In this document: positions 47,501-58,860 of the stretch, piece by piece
Layout of the letters: every line of letters begins with the position of its first letter
How positions within the stretch are numbered: the first letter of the stretch is position 1
The notes under the pieces: model-generated
Told to the model about the DNA's origin: nothing
The model's database searches: none
Seen by the model: only the letters and a program-made list of their open reading frames with translations
Translations under genes and position numbers: made by a program
Source of the DNA: Cocos nucifera
Taxonomy: Eukaryota > Streptophyta > Magnoliopsida > Arecales > Arecaceae
NCBI GenBank assembly: GCA_006176705.1
Contig: QRFJ01001028.1
Coordinates: 969,136-1,033,135, forward strand
DNA: 64,000 bases
Direction: 5' to 3'

Positions 47501-48478
47501 AGAATATAACTGGCCAACAATGCAACAAGATGCACAGAATTTTGTTAGAAGATGTAAATAATGCCAACAAAATGATTGGATCTAGCATCAATCGACAGCA
47601 CTTCTAACCCCAACTGAAGCCCCATGGCCATTCATCCAATGGAGATTGGATATCCTAGGTCCATTCCCTCGAGCCTCAGGCCTACGCAAGTTTCTTCTAG
47701 TAGCCATTGACTACTTTATGAAGTGGGTCACAGCCAAACCTTTAGCCCAAATCATAGAGTCAAAGATCCAAAATTTCATTTGGAAGTCTATTATCTATCA
47801 ATATGGTCTACCCAGGGTATTGATCTCTGATAATGGTAGGCATTTAGTGGCATCTGGCTTCGAGAATTCTGTGAGGACCAAGGGATTGAGTAGTGCTTCA
47901 CTTTGGTGAGCCACCCACAAGCAAATGAAGAAGTAGAGGTCACTAATAGGACTCTGCTGCAAGGTCTGAAAGTCAAATTGGGGGGGTCATGGATAGAAGT
48001 GCTCTACCATGACTTATGAGCTTATCGAACGATCCAAAGAGTTCCAACGACGAGATGCGTTTTAACCTAGCATTCGGGATGGAACCTATCATACTATGGA
48101 ATTCAAACTTTTTTCTATTAGAGTCGAAGCATATGATGAAAACACCAACCCTATATGGCACAGAGTCAATCTCGACCTGATCGAGAAAAGCAGGGAGCAG
48201 TAGCAGTTAGGATGGCCGCTTATCGACAGAAGGTGGTCAGGTATTATAATGCTCAAGTTAAAGCCAAAGAATTTCGAGCAGGCGATCTTGTCCTTCGAAG
48301 GGCCGAAGTCTCACAGCCTACTGAACAAGAAAAACTTTCATCCAATTAGGAAGGTCCCTATCAAGTCGACGAGGTGGTGCGGCCAGAAACTTACCGACAA
48401 AAGCGACTCAATGAGACTTTACTTTCCAGGCTATGGAATTCAGCCAACCTTCGCATGTACTATCAATAATTCAAATCA
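44508..48478 (+). pseudogene. Tat pol pseudogene (protease, RT, two RNase H regions, integrase)
   Basis: Protease: FIDNRSLVDIL (44751-44783) stands where DTGSS is expected, so the catalytic site is lost; ILGGPSL (44981-45001) follows. RT (45360-45936): WANIVLVRK, MCIDFTNLNK, RIDQLIDAT, FIDIFSGYNQI, MPFGLKNAG and AYVDDM at about 45866-45890. First RNase H: 46250-46510 (SVAISIVLVREEG, KPIYYISKVLYD). Second RNase H: 46713-47048 (LHVDGSSN, EYEALIAGLKIAKE, SDSQLVVGQI), the extra domain typical of Tat elements. Integrase (47346-48160): HHCC-type region ending CKQCQQND, then WRLDILGPFP, LISDNGR and NEEVEVTNRTL. The C-terminal part ends near 48478 without a chromodomain. Multiple stops and frameshifts. 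Products would process gag-pol, copy RNA to DNA and insert it. Confidence 0.85.
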
Positions 48479-48539
48479 ATAAATGAGTTTACGAATTCAT
48501 TCTCTAAATTTGCTACTAGGTGTATGCGAAAAATTAGCT

Positions 48540-49052
48540 AAAGATCCCTTTGATCGGGATAAATTACAGCAAGTTTCTTAGATCGAAACCGCTCAAATGA
48601 AAATTTCTTTGATCAAAATAAATTACAATAAGTTTCTCAGATCGAAATCACTTCAAATGAAGATCCCTTTGATCGAGATAAATTATAGCAAGTTCCTTCG
48701 ATCGGAATCGCTTCAAATAAAAATCCCTTTAATCAAGATAATGCTTTAAATAAAGATTTCTTTGATCAAAATAATTTATAGTGAGTTTCTCATATTAAAA
48801 CCATTTCAGCTAAAATTCTTTGATCGAGATAACTTACAACGAATTCCTCGAATCAGAATTGGTTCAACTAAAGATTTTTTTGATCGAAATAACTTACAAC
48901 GAGTTTCTCAGATCAGAATCGCTTCAGCTAAAATCTCTTTAATCAAAATAACCCCCATAATGAGTTTCTCAAATCAAAATCGCTCCTACTTAAGGTCCCT
49001 TCGATTGAGACGACCTCATAGCAAGTCCCTTAGTTTGGAACTACTTCAAATG
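48540..49052 (+). repeat. ~60-bp tandem repeat array in the Tat 3' untranslated region
   Basis: About nine diverged units of ~58-62 bp. Each begins CTTTGATC(G/A)(G/A)(G/A)ATAA and includes AAGTTTCTCAGATC and a CGCTTCAAATGAA-like end. One unit at about 48728-48760 is shortened. The array is cut after 49052 by the SIRE-like element and continues for about one more unit after 58781. Confidence 0.8.
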
Positions 49053-50296
49053 TGTTGACCCTAGATATGATTTTGATGAATAACAAAATATTTGAGTCGA
49101 CTTTTAGTACTGACAACTTGGTTGGAATATTTAAGATAAAGTTCAGGAAGAATAGAAACTCATTTCAATGATGCTCCATATTTGATTAAAAGAACCAAGA
49201 AAAAAAAGCAAAAAAAGATCAAGCCAAATATTTTTAAAGAGTATTGAGTCATAAACCAACTCAAAAAAAGTTTAAAGATAAATTTGGCAAGGTTTCAGCA
49301 TTTGGCATCAATCAAGAGTCGACTCCAGATTGGTAGAAGCTGACTCATGGGCTCAGACAGGCATCAGGCTTAAAATAAAAGACTTTAGTATGAATCCTAT
49401 CATAGAAATCGATCAAAAATTGACTCATGGAGGAGTCGACTCAAAAAAAGTAGGAGATGACTAACATCTCAGAAAAGGCATCAATCCAAGAATAGAATAC
49501 TGAATTTTTCATCCTGCGACTGGAGTCGACTCATGAAGTCTAGGAGTCGACTTCGGCATGCAGAACTGGTACGGGATAGAAATATAGAGAGTCAAGAATT
49601 TAGGAAGTTGACTTGCAAATTTCTGACATTCCTAATGGCTAGTTTTCAGAACCATCCAGATTTTATTTTGGATGTTTTAAATAATTTTTTCTGATGTTGC
49701 AATGACTACAAACCCATTTTTGGAGTTTCTAACTTGGATTAGAAGACTTCTAAGATCAGATTAAGGCTTGAAAACTCAAGATATAAAAGCAAGAAAGTGG
49801 AAAATATTAGTAACCTTTTGAAAATCTATATGCAATTCAAATAGTGAGCCTTAAAAGAGTCTTTATTTCTTTTCAACCACTCAACTAGCTATGCAATCAA
49901 GGCATTCTCAAGTAAAGAAAGGAAGCATTCATTGCTAAAGCCCTTCAAAAACTCAGCTTGTGCATTAAAGCTTTAAATATGCTCTTCAAGAAGTTTGTTT
50001 TACTTTAAATTTCTATATTTCAAGTTTCAAAATGGTTGAAACTTGGAAGATAGGCTCATCCATGTCTTGAATTGGATTTGTACAAGCTTAGGAGTGGCTT
50101 GGGGTTAGATTTTGGTTGGTTAGCCCATAAAATCAACTAGATTTAGATTATAAATTCAGTTAAAATAATCTTGCTGTAATCTTGGATATTATAATAGAAT
50201 TCTTAAGTAGAGTGCTTGAAGAGTGGACGTAGGTGTTGGATGAAAATTTTTGAAAAATCCAATTCACCCCCCCTTAGGTTGTTCTTTTGGACAATA
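49053..50296 (+). repeat. 5' LTR of the SIRE-like element (1.24 kb)
   Basis: TGTTGACCC start and TTTTGGACAATA end. It is collinear with the 3' LTR but lacks about 160 bp near 50240 (present at 58577-58730). It contains several GTCGAC palindromes (GAGTCGACTC type) at about 49318-49560. Confidence 0.88.
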
Positions 50297-50353
50297 AGTG
50301 ATATCAGCTCTCATATTATTTATTATTCATTTAATTTAGAGTAATCGATCAAA

Positions 50354-51298
50354 ATGATAATTCAATTGAATGTCTTTCTAATGGAAGGGCAGTCCATAAA
50401 TAGGCCATCCTTGTTTAATTGTTCTAACTACACATATTGGAAGGCACACATGTGCATATTTATTCAAGCACTTGATTATGACCTATGGAGTGTCATAATC
50501 AATGGACCACACACACCCATAATTAGTATTAATGATAACATAATTTCTAAATCCGAAAGAGATTGGGATGAAAATGATAAGAAATTGGCTTAATTAAATG
50601 CTAAAGCAATGAATGTGCTTTATTGCTCACTTGATGCCAATGAATTTAATTGGATTTCTACTTGTATTTTAATCAAAAAAATATGAGATAGACTTGAGGT
50701 TACCCATGAGGATACCAATCAAGTGAAGGAATCCAAAATTAATATGTTAGTGCATAAGTATGAACTTTTCAAAATAAAACCAATCAAAAGTATTATAGAA
50801 ATATTTACATGATTTACTGATATAATAAATAAATTTAAAAGTTTAGAAAAATCATGTACTAACAGTGAACTTGTAAGAAAAATTCTTAGATCTCTTTCTC
50901 AAAATTAGGAGGTGAAGGTAACGACTATACAAGAAGCTAAGGATTTCAACACCTTGCCCCTTGAAGAGCTTCTTGGTTCTCTCATGATACATGAGTTAAC
51001 CATGAAGCAAAACTTAGAAGATAAAGTTAAGAAGAAGAAAAATGTGGCCCTCAAGTCCATAGCAAAGGAAGAAGAAGAAGAAAGTGAAAAGTCTGACGAA
51101 GGAGATGATGATGAAGAAATAGCTCTCCTAACTAGAAAATTTAGAAGGTTCATAAGGAAGAAAAGACCAAACTTCAAAAGAAGACCCTTCTCCAAAGATG
51201 AAGCTAGTAAAAATCAAGAGAAAGACAAAGACAAGAAGCAACCTACATGCTTTGAATGCAAGAAACCGGATCACTTCAAGGTAGACTGCCCCTATTGA
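50354..51298 (+). pseudogene. SIRE-like gag pseudogene
   Basis: Opens with an N-terminal part (MEGQSINRPSLFNCSNYTYWKAHM, the UBN2-like gag start with the FxGxNYxxWK theme) at 50381-50450. In-frame stops follow in the middle (near 50594, 50685 and 50812). An open stretch from 50912 encodes an EELLGSLMIHE motif, an acidic/Ser tract, a basic tract and a CCHC zinc knuckle (CFECKKPDHFKVDC, 51249-51290). It would have formed virus-like particles and bound RNA. Broken by several stops. Confidence 0.8.
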
Positions 51299-51399
51299 AG
51301 AAATTCTCCAAGAAAGTAAAGAAGAGAGCAATGATGGTAGCATAGAGTGATAGTGAAGAGTCAAGTTCAGATGAAGAAGGATAAGAAATAGTAAATTTG

Positions 51400-54300
51400 T
51401 ATCTCATGGCTCTCAAGAATGATGTGTGTCTTGCAGCTAATAGAAAAAAAGAAAAATAATATCTAGGTAGTGGCTGCTCAAGGCACATGATGGGTGAGAA
51501 GAAGCATTTTATCACTCTTAAAGCTAGAAAAGGAGGAATTATGACCTTTGGTGATAATGATAAAGAACACATCATTGATAGTGGTAAAATATGTATCACT
51601 CCTTCTATCTTTATAGATAATATACTCTTAGTAGATGGATTAAAAAAAACTTATTAATTATAACTTAATTTTATGAATAAAAAATTTAAAATTATTTTTA
51701 AATTACTTATGTGCATTGTCACTAGTCCTATTGATAATAGTATAGCTCTTATTGGACATAGACATGAAAATATATACTTAGTAGATTTTGATGACTCTTC
51801 TATCAAAAGAAGCTAATGTTTAGTTGCAATGAATGCTAAAATCAACGAAGATAATTGGCTATGGCATCGTAGACTAGGACATGCTAGCATGGATTTGATT
51901 TTTAAGCTAATCAAAAGGGATCTGATAAAAGATTTGCCAAAATTTAATTTTAAAAAAAATAAAATATGTGATGCATGTCAATTAGGAAAATAAACTAGAA
52001 GCTCTTTCAAATCAAAAAATATTATTTCAAATTCTAGACCTCTTGAACTACTTCAATGGATTTATTTGGACCAATTAGGACCACAAGTCTAGGTGGTAAG
52101 AAATATAGACTTATAATTATAGATGATTTTTTGAGATTCACTTGAATTTTATTTTTAGCATAAAAGGATGAAGTATTTTTTATATTTACTAAGTTTATCA
52201 AGAAAGTTTCAAATGAAAATAATCTCTCTATTATTTGTATTAGAAATGATCATAGAACGGAGTTTGAAAATCAATATTCTGAAATATTTTGTAATGAAAT
52301 GGAGATTGAACATAATTTTTCTGCTCTTAGAATACCTTAACAAAATGGGATTGTTGAAAAAAAAATAGAACCCTAGAGAAAATGGCCCAAATCATGTTGT
52401 ATGAAAGCCATCTCTCAAGATATTTTTGGACTGAAGCTATCAATACAGCATATTATATTCTAAATAGAGCATTAATAAGGCCGATATTAAAAAAATTTTC
52501 TTATGACCTATGAAAAAATAGAAACCAAATATTAGTTACTTTCATGTTTTTGGTTGCAAATACTTTGTTCTAAATAATGGCAAAGATAACTTAGGCAAAT
52601 TCGATGCAAAATCTGATGAAGGCATTTTCTTAGGATATTTCATCTCTAGTAAAATAAATAGAATCTTTAATAAACGTACACTAGTTGTTGAAGAATATGT
52701 ACATGTGATATTTGATGAAACTAATAACTTACCTTCTAAAAAAGAGGATATAGCTGATGATGATGCAGGAATAATAGAGAAAGGAATAAAAAAAATTACA
52801 CTCAAGGAATCAACTACTCAGGATAATGAAGAAGAAAAGAAAGCTGAACCTAAAGATGAAAATTCTGATGATACTCGAACTCAAAGTCTACCAAAGAAAT
52901 GGAGGTATGCCCTTGGCCACTCCAAAGATCAAATTATTGATGATCCATCACATGGAATAAGAACTCGTGCATCTTTAAAAAATATTAATAACTATCTAGC
53001 ATTTATATCTCAAATTGAACCTAAAAATATAGAAGAAGCTGAAAAAGATCCAAACTGGATAAATATAATGCATGAAGAACTAAATTAATTTTAAAAAAAT
53101 AAAGTTTGGATCCTAGTTAATAGATCAAGTGATTATCCAATAATTAGAACTAAATGAATATTTAAAAATAAATTAGATAAATATGAGATAATCACTAGAA
53201 ATAAAGCTAAACTAGTAGTTAAAGGATATAATCAAGAGGAAGATATTGATTTTGATGAAACTTTTATTCCTATTGCTAGATTAGAGGCAATTAGGTTATT
53301 ACTTGCATTTGCATGCTTCATAAACTTCAAATGATACCAAATGGACATTAAGGGTGCATTTTTAAATGGATACATAGCTAAGAAAGTATATGTAGAACAA
53401 CTATCCGGATTTGAAAGTCATGAATATCCTAATCATGTTTGCAAATTGCATAAGGCACTCTATGGTTTAAAATAAGCCCCTAGAGCATGGTATGAGAGAT
53501 TAAGTAAATTTTTAATTGATAATGAATTCTCTAGAGAAAATATTAATAAAATTCTATTTTTTTAAAAAAAATAAAGATTTATTGGTAGTATAAATTTATA
53601 TAGATGATATTATTTTTGGTGCTACTAATGAAAGTCTTTGCCAATAGTTTGCCAAGCTTATGTAGAGAGAGTTTGAGATGAGTATGATAGGTAAACTAAA
53701 CTTCTTTCTCAAACTCCAGATCAAGCAAAGTGAAGAGGGCATCTTCATCAACCAAACAAAGTATATAAGAAAAATCTTGAAAATGTTTGGAATGGAGAAC
53801 TCAAAACCTATTAGCACACCTATGAGCCTTTTTTGCAAACTCGACAAGGATAAAAAGGATAAGAAAATTAATACTAAATTATATAGAGGTATGATTGGAT
53901 CATTGCTCTATCTTACTGTAAATAGATCTGATATTATGTTTAGTGTCTGTATGTATGCTAGATATCAATTTGATCCTAGAGAATCTCATGCTTTAGTAGT
54001 TAAAAGAATATTTAAATATTTATCTAGAATACTTTATGCTGAACTTTAGTATGATAAATTATCATCTTTAGAATTAATTAGATATATCGATTTTGATTTT
54101 GCTGGGTGTAAATTAGATAAAAAAAGTACTAGTGGCATTTATCAATTTTTAGAAGTTAATTTAATTTCATGGTTTAGTAAGAAACAATACTAAGTAGCAT
54201 TATCTACAGCTGAAGCTAAATATGTTGCTATTGGGAGTTATTATGCTCAAATTTTATGGATAAAACAACAACTTAAAGATTTTGGCATAAAACTGAATAA

Positions 54301-54545
54301 AATTTTAATAAGATATGATAATACTAGTGCAATTAATCTAACTAAAAATCCAGTTCAATAGTACTTCAGATCCAAATATATTGAAATAAGATACCATTTC
54401 ATAAGAGATCATGTGCAAAATAATGATATGATGCTTGAGTTTGTTAGTACAGATAAGCAATTAGTAGATATCTTTACTAAACTCCTTAATGAAGAGAGGT
54501 TTAGTATAATTAGGATAGAACTAGAAATATGCTATCACTCAGATT
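51400..54545 (+). pseudogene. SIRE-like pol pseudogene (protease, integrase, RT, RNase H)
   Basis: Protease: YLGSGCSRHM at 51460-51489, where Gly replaces the catalytic Asp of DSGCSRHM. Integrase: LWHRRLGHAS (51862-51890), then CDACQLGK and a stop; LDQLGP lies near 52070. The linker region at 52705-53088 is acidic and ends in a HGIRTRASLKN motif. RT (53090-53700): NKAKLVVKGYNQ, DFDETFIPIARLEAIR, MDIKGAFLNGYI, LYGLK-stop-APRAWYERL and IYIDDIIFGATN (53593-53630). RNase H: STSGIYQFL, ALSTAEAKYVA and the C-terminal VDIFTKLL (54468-54490). Many stops are TAA/TAG/TGA in place of Gln or Trp. Non-functional. Confidence 0.85.
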
Positions 54546-54934
54546 AAGATCAAAACTAAATTCTCTTGATCTAATGCTCTCATATGAATTAAAAATCTCT
54601 CTATAGTTCTCTAAGGATTCTATCTAGTGAATTTGCTGATTGATTTAAAATCATGTCCTCTCTTTAAACTCTTATAAAGATCTCATATTTTATAAGACTA
54701 TTGATTTATCAGACTCAATTCACATCTATCTCTCAATTAGATGCACCTATTCTTCTTTTATGAAAAATCAAAATTTTGTACTACTTAACCTAGAGTCAAC
54801 TCATGATCGACTTATGGTTGACTTCCACTGGAGTTAACTCATAGAAATCTAGAGTCGACTCATGGTCGAAAACCTAGTTTTTAAACCCGAGCCCTCTCCT
54901 CATCATCTCACCTTACCTTTCCACTATTCAATCC

Positions 54935-56553
54935 TAGGCTGATTTTAAGGCCGTGAGGGACCCTCCGTTGACACCTCCATCCATCTCTTTCTCAATTTCT
55001 CTTGGATTCATCCTCCATCCATGTGAAATCAGGCATCGAAGAAAGATCCAAGTTGTCCAAAGGAGATTACATCTAGTGGAGGAGCATGAATCTTCAAGCG
55101 ATGATGATTCTGACTATAACGAAGGTAACACCATCCTCGAATCACCTGTTCCTCCTTCTTTCTCTCTACTGGACTGACAAGTGACGATCGAAAGAAACGT
55201 AGATTTTCATTTCTTTGATCGGAAGGGATTGAGGATAAGTAGTTGGATCCAAAACCAACAGTAGAAGCATTTCTTCTACATCAACCAACCTACCTACTCT
55301 CGTTTAGTCAGAGAGTTTTATAGATGCATGACTAGGGATGAGGATAATGTAAAAAGTACAGTGAAGAGAGTCACCTTTTACCTCACACCTGAAAGATTTG
55401 GATAGATTTGGGGTCTGCCCACTGAGGGAGTAGCATCACAGCGGCTAGTTGATAGAGATTTTGCCCTTAGATTGATCTCTATGTTGGAAAGTGTTGAGGG
55501 AATCACAAAATTGGAAGCTAATTGTCCGACAATAGAAATGTGAGTTCTCAGTCACATTGTTGCTCAGATTGTCTTTTCCAAGACTGATCGATTTGATCTA
55601 GTCTCGGATAAGATAATTGGGATTATGGACTACATAGTTTGAGATGAGTAGCTTAATCTTTCATTGTTGATTTTTAGATAGATGAGGGATGGAATAGGCA
55701 GGGCCAAAGCATGTCTCCCTTATGGTATGGCACTGACCTCGATTTTTAGGAAGGTTGGGATTGATTTTGAGGGAGAACTTTCTTTACATTTGAAACATAC
55801 TGATACATATGGAGAGAAAATACTCACTAGGATGGGCTATCAAAAGTTGAATGATAGATGGGTTAAGAAAGCTTCCAGATAGAAGCAGCCATAGACCCAA
55901 GATGGAGCTGGACCTAGTCAAACTATAGATATTCCTTCGGCACAGCCTTCGACCAAACCAGCCGCAAACCCATTCACCACTCCCTCAGGTTCGTTTGCTA
56001 GTACTCATCCTCCACCAGATCAGACTTCGATGATCAGACAGCTCGAATTACCCATACTATTTTAGATGGATTGAGACCTCAGATGGAGGGGATTCAGATC
56101 GAGATAGCTAGGCTAGCATCTGAGGTTGGGCTACTGACTCAGCTCATGGAGTAGAGAGAGATCCAGCTTGTCCCCAGATATGATCATAGCACTTTTAGCT
56201 TCCATGGGATGGCTGGTAGACCTTCAAGGATCCATGCTCCATCAGGATCGACGACAGCAATGACCACCACAGTTGCAACAACAGTAGCAAAGGAAGTAGC
56301 AGTAGAGGTAGCGGCTGAGGCAGCAGCATCGACAGCAGTCGTTGACATAGTTAAGGCAGATTTAGATATTTTCTTTGTTCAGCCTTCAATTTCTGAGCCT
56401 CCTCCCAGTGCACTCGATCAGCCACCTACCACACAGCCTCCTCCTAGATCCCTTAGGACATATTTCCAAGCTGGAGATCCATCTGCTCGCATCAAGAGTA
56501 GAAAAATGACTAGAGTCAGCTCCTCCACCATACTGGATGTCCCATCTGACTGA
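54935..56553 (+). pseudogene. Extra ORF after pol in the SIRE-like element
   Basis: It lies between RNase H and the 3' LTR. The central part (about 55196-55882) reads FFDRKGLRISSW, NQQWKHFFYINQPTYSRLVREFYRC, VTFYLTPERFG and RAKACLPYGMALTSIF. It resembles the putative plant transposon protein domain found in many plant retrotransposon proteins. Two in-frame stops (Gln and Trp positions) and small breaks occur. The last part (56209-56553) is open and Ala/Val/Thr-rich, with a Pro-rich tail. In SIRE/Maximus elements this place is often called envelope-like. I see no clear signal peptide or transmembrane pair here, so an envelope role is not supported. Function unknown. Confidence 0.6.
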
Positions 56554-56814
56554 TCTACTAGGACCTAGATTATCTTATATACGTCTTAGTCTATATCTAT
56601 ATGGTGTATTATGATTTAGACATGACATGTTGTCCATATCATCTTGTTGTTGATGATACTTTACCTTAGGATCTTATTTATATTGTATGAAAGTACTTGT
56701 ACTGTTTGAGTATCTTTTTGTATGCAGTACATACTTCTATGAACTATATATCTCTTTTTATATATGTATGGATGTTTTCTTTTATAACCTTTTTTTCTTG
56801 CTATTTATTCTTTG

Positions 56815-56995
56815 ATGATGACAAAAAGGAGGAGAAAAATATAAGCATAAAGAAAGGGAGAGCACAAAAAAATGAAGGAGAAAAATATAATCATAAAGAA
56901 AGGGGGAGAATACAAATAAAAGCTCTCAAAGAAAATGAAGGAGAAAAATATAATCATAAAAAAAAGGAAGAATACAAATAAAAGCACTCAAGAAA
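56815..56995 (+). repeat. Purine-rich tandem repeats before the 3' LTR
   Basis: Three imperfect copies of a ~60-bp purine-rich unit (GGAGAAAAATATAATCATAA then AGAAAGGGGGAG). The real polypurine tract at 57317-57330 lies further on. Multiple PPT-like tracts upstream of the 3' LTR are seen in some large copia elements. Confidence 0.55.
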
Positions 56996-57330
56996 AATAA
57001 AGTAAATGCAATATGATACACTAATGGCATATTAATGCTGAAAATGAGACACATACCTCAACATTCTGAAAATTTGGCACATCAATGGCACGTACCGTAA
57101 AACTTTAAAATTTCTTAATTGATGGCATATTCTATTTTTAACAAATAAAAAGGGAAAGAATCCTTGAAATCAAAATAATAAATCACTACAAAATGGATGA
57201 AATTTTATATAATCTAAATTTGCATTGGTTATAGATATGGAATGCTACTTTCTTCACTCTTAATGTTTTTTTAATTTGCAAATATTATGCATGAACTCAA
57301 AGATTTTGTCATCATCAAAAAGGGAGAGAA

Positions 57331-58776
57331 TATTGATCCTAGGTATGATTTTGATGAATAACAAAATATTTTAGTCGATTTTTGATACTAATAACTTGGT
57401 TGAAATGTTTAAGATAAAGTTTAGGAAGAATGAAAACTCATTTCAATGATGCTCCATGTTTGATTGAAAGAACCAAGAAAAAGAAGCAAAAAAAAATCAA
57501 GTCAAATATTTTTAAAGAGTATTGAGTCATGAACTAACTCAAAAGAAGTTTAAAAATAAATTTGGCATGGTTTCAACATTCAGCATAGATCAGGAGTCGA
57601 CTCCAAATTGGTAGGAGCCCGACTCACGAGCTCAGACAAGCATCAGGCTTAAAATAGAAGACTTTAGTATGAATCCTGTCGCAGGAGTCGACCAGAAGTC
57701 GATTCATGGAGGAGTCGACTCAAGAAATATAGAAGTCGACTCATGTCTTAGAAAAGGCATCAGTCCAAGAACAGAATACTAAATTTTTCATCCTACAACT
57801 GGAGTCGACTCATAAAGTCCAGGAGTCGACTCCGACATGCAGAACTGGCACGGGATAGAAATACAGAAAGTCAAAATTTTTCATCCTACAGCTGGAGTTG
57901 ACTCAAGGATTTAGAAAGTCAACTCCCAAATTTCTAACAGCTCCAACGGCTAGTTTTCAGAACTGCCTAGATTTTATTTTGGATGCTCTAAATGGCTTTT
58001 TCTGATGTTCCAATGACTATAAACCCATTTTTGGAGTTTGTAACTTGGATTAAAAGACTTCTAAGATTAGATTAAGACTTAGAAACTCAAGATATAAAAA
58101 TAAGAAAGTAGAAAACATTAGTAACCTTTTGAAAATCTATGTGTAGTTCAAATAATGAGCTTTGAAAGAGCCTTCATTGTTGTTCAACCACTCAACCAGC
58201 TATGCAATTAAGGCATTCTCAAGTGAAGAAAGGAAGTATTCATTACTAAATCCCTCCAACAACTCAGCTTATGCATTAAAGCTCCAAATCTGCTCTTCAA
58301 GAAGTTTGTTTCACTTTAAATTTTTGTACTTCAAAATTTCAGTATTTCAAGTTTCAAAAGAGTTGAAACTTGGGGGATAGGCTCATCCAAGTCTTAAATT
58401 GGATTTGTACAAGCCTAGGAGTAACTTAGGATTAGGTTTTGATTGGTTAGTCCATAAAATCAATTAGATTTAGATTATGAGCTCGATGAAAATAATCTTA
58501 TTGTAATCTTAAAGATTATAGTAAAATTCTCAAGTTGAGTGCTTGAGAAGTGGACGTAGGTGTTGAGTTTGACACCGAACCATTGTAAAAATCTTAAGTT
58601 TTTGTGTGTATGATTCTTTCTTTCAATTACTATTATTTTCTGCATATTTAAATTACTGCATTTCCAGCACATCAATATTTAAGTTTTGCACATACATTTA
58701 GTAAATCAAAAATTTTTGAAAAATCTAATTCACTCCCTCCCCCCCCCCATCTCTTGGGTTGTTCTTTTGGGCAACA
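57331..58776 (+). repeat. 3' LTR of the SIRE-like element (1.45 kb)
   Basis: TATTGATCC start (decayed TGTTGACCC) directly after the polypurine tract, ending TTTTGGGCAACA. It has the ~160 bp missing from the 5' LTR and an extra partial repeat near 57870-57920. Seven or more GTCGAC-type palindromes lie at 57595-57910. A C-run is at 58737-58749. Confidence 0.88.
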
Positions 58777-58860
58777 AAATGAATATCTCTTCAATCAGGA
58801 TAATAATATGAAGTTTCTTAAATCAGAACACTTGTCAAAAAAGAACTTTGGATCGAAACT
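58777..58860 (+). repeat. Tat 60-bp array, remainder after the SIRE-like element
   Basis: Starts with the AAATG target copy and continues TATCTCTTCAATCAGGATAA and GAAGTTTCTTAAATCAGAAC, the same unit as at 48540-49052. Confidence 0.65.

Larger units (their letters stand above)
49053..58776 (+). mobile_element. SIRE-like Ty1/copia retrotransposon, 9.72 kb, nested in the Tat element
   Basis: LTRs 49053-50296 and 57331-58776; perfect target duplication AAATG (49048-49052 and 58777-58781). After the 5' LTR, TGATATCAGCTC (50299-50310) is a diverged initiator-tRNA-Met primer site. AAAAAGGGAGAGAA (57317-57330) is a clear polypurine tract. Gag with a zinc knuckle, protease, integrase, RT and RNase H lie in copia order. 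An extra ORF region between pol and the 3' LTR is the trait of SIRE/Maximus elements. All ORFs contain stops. The LTRs resemble each other more than those of the 13.1 kb copia, so it is younger than that element. Confidence 0.9.

Noticed and set aside
48540..49052. CRISPR-like look of regularly spaced repeats
   Set aside because: Units are contiguous diverged tandem repeats without unique spacers, in a plant retrotransposon UTR.
54953..55177. Separate small gene at the start of the extra ORF region
   Set aside because: It begins with a non-ATG codon and is part of the larger broken ORF; no independent support.
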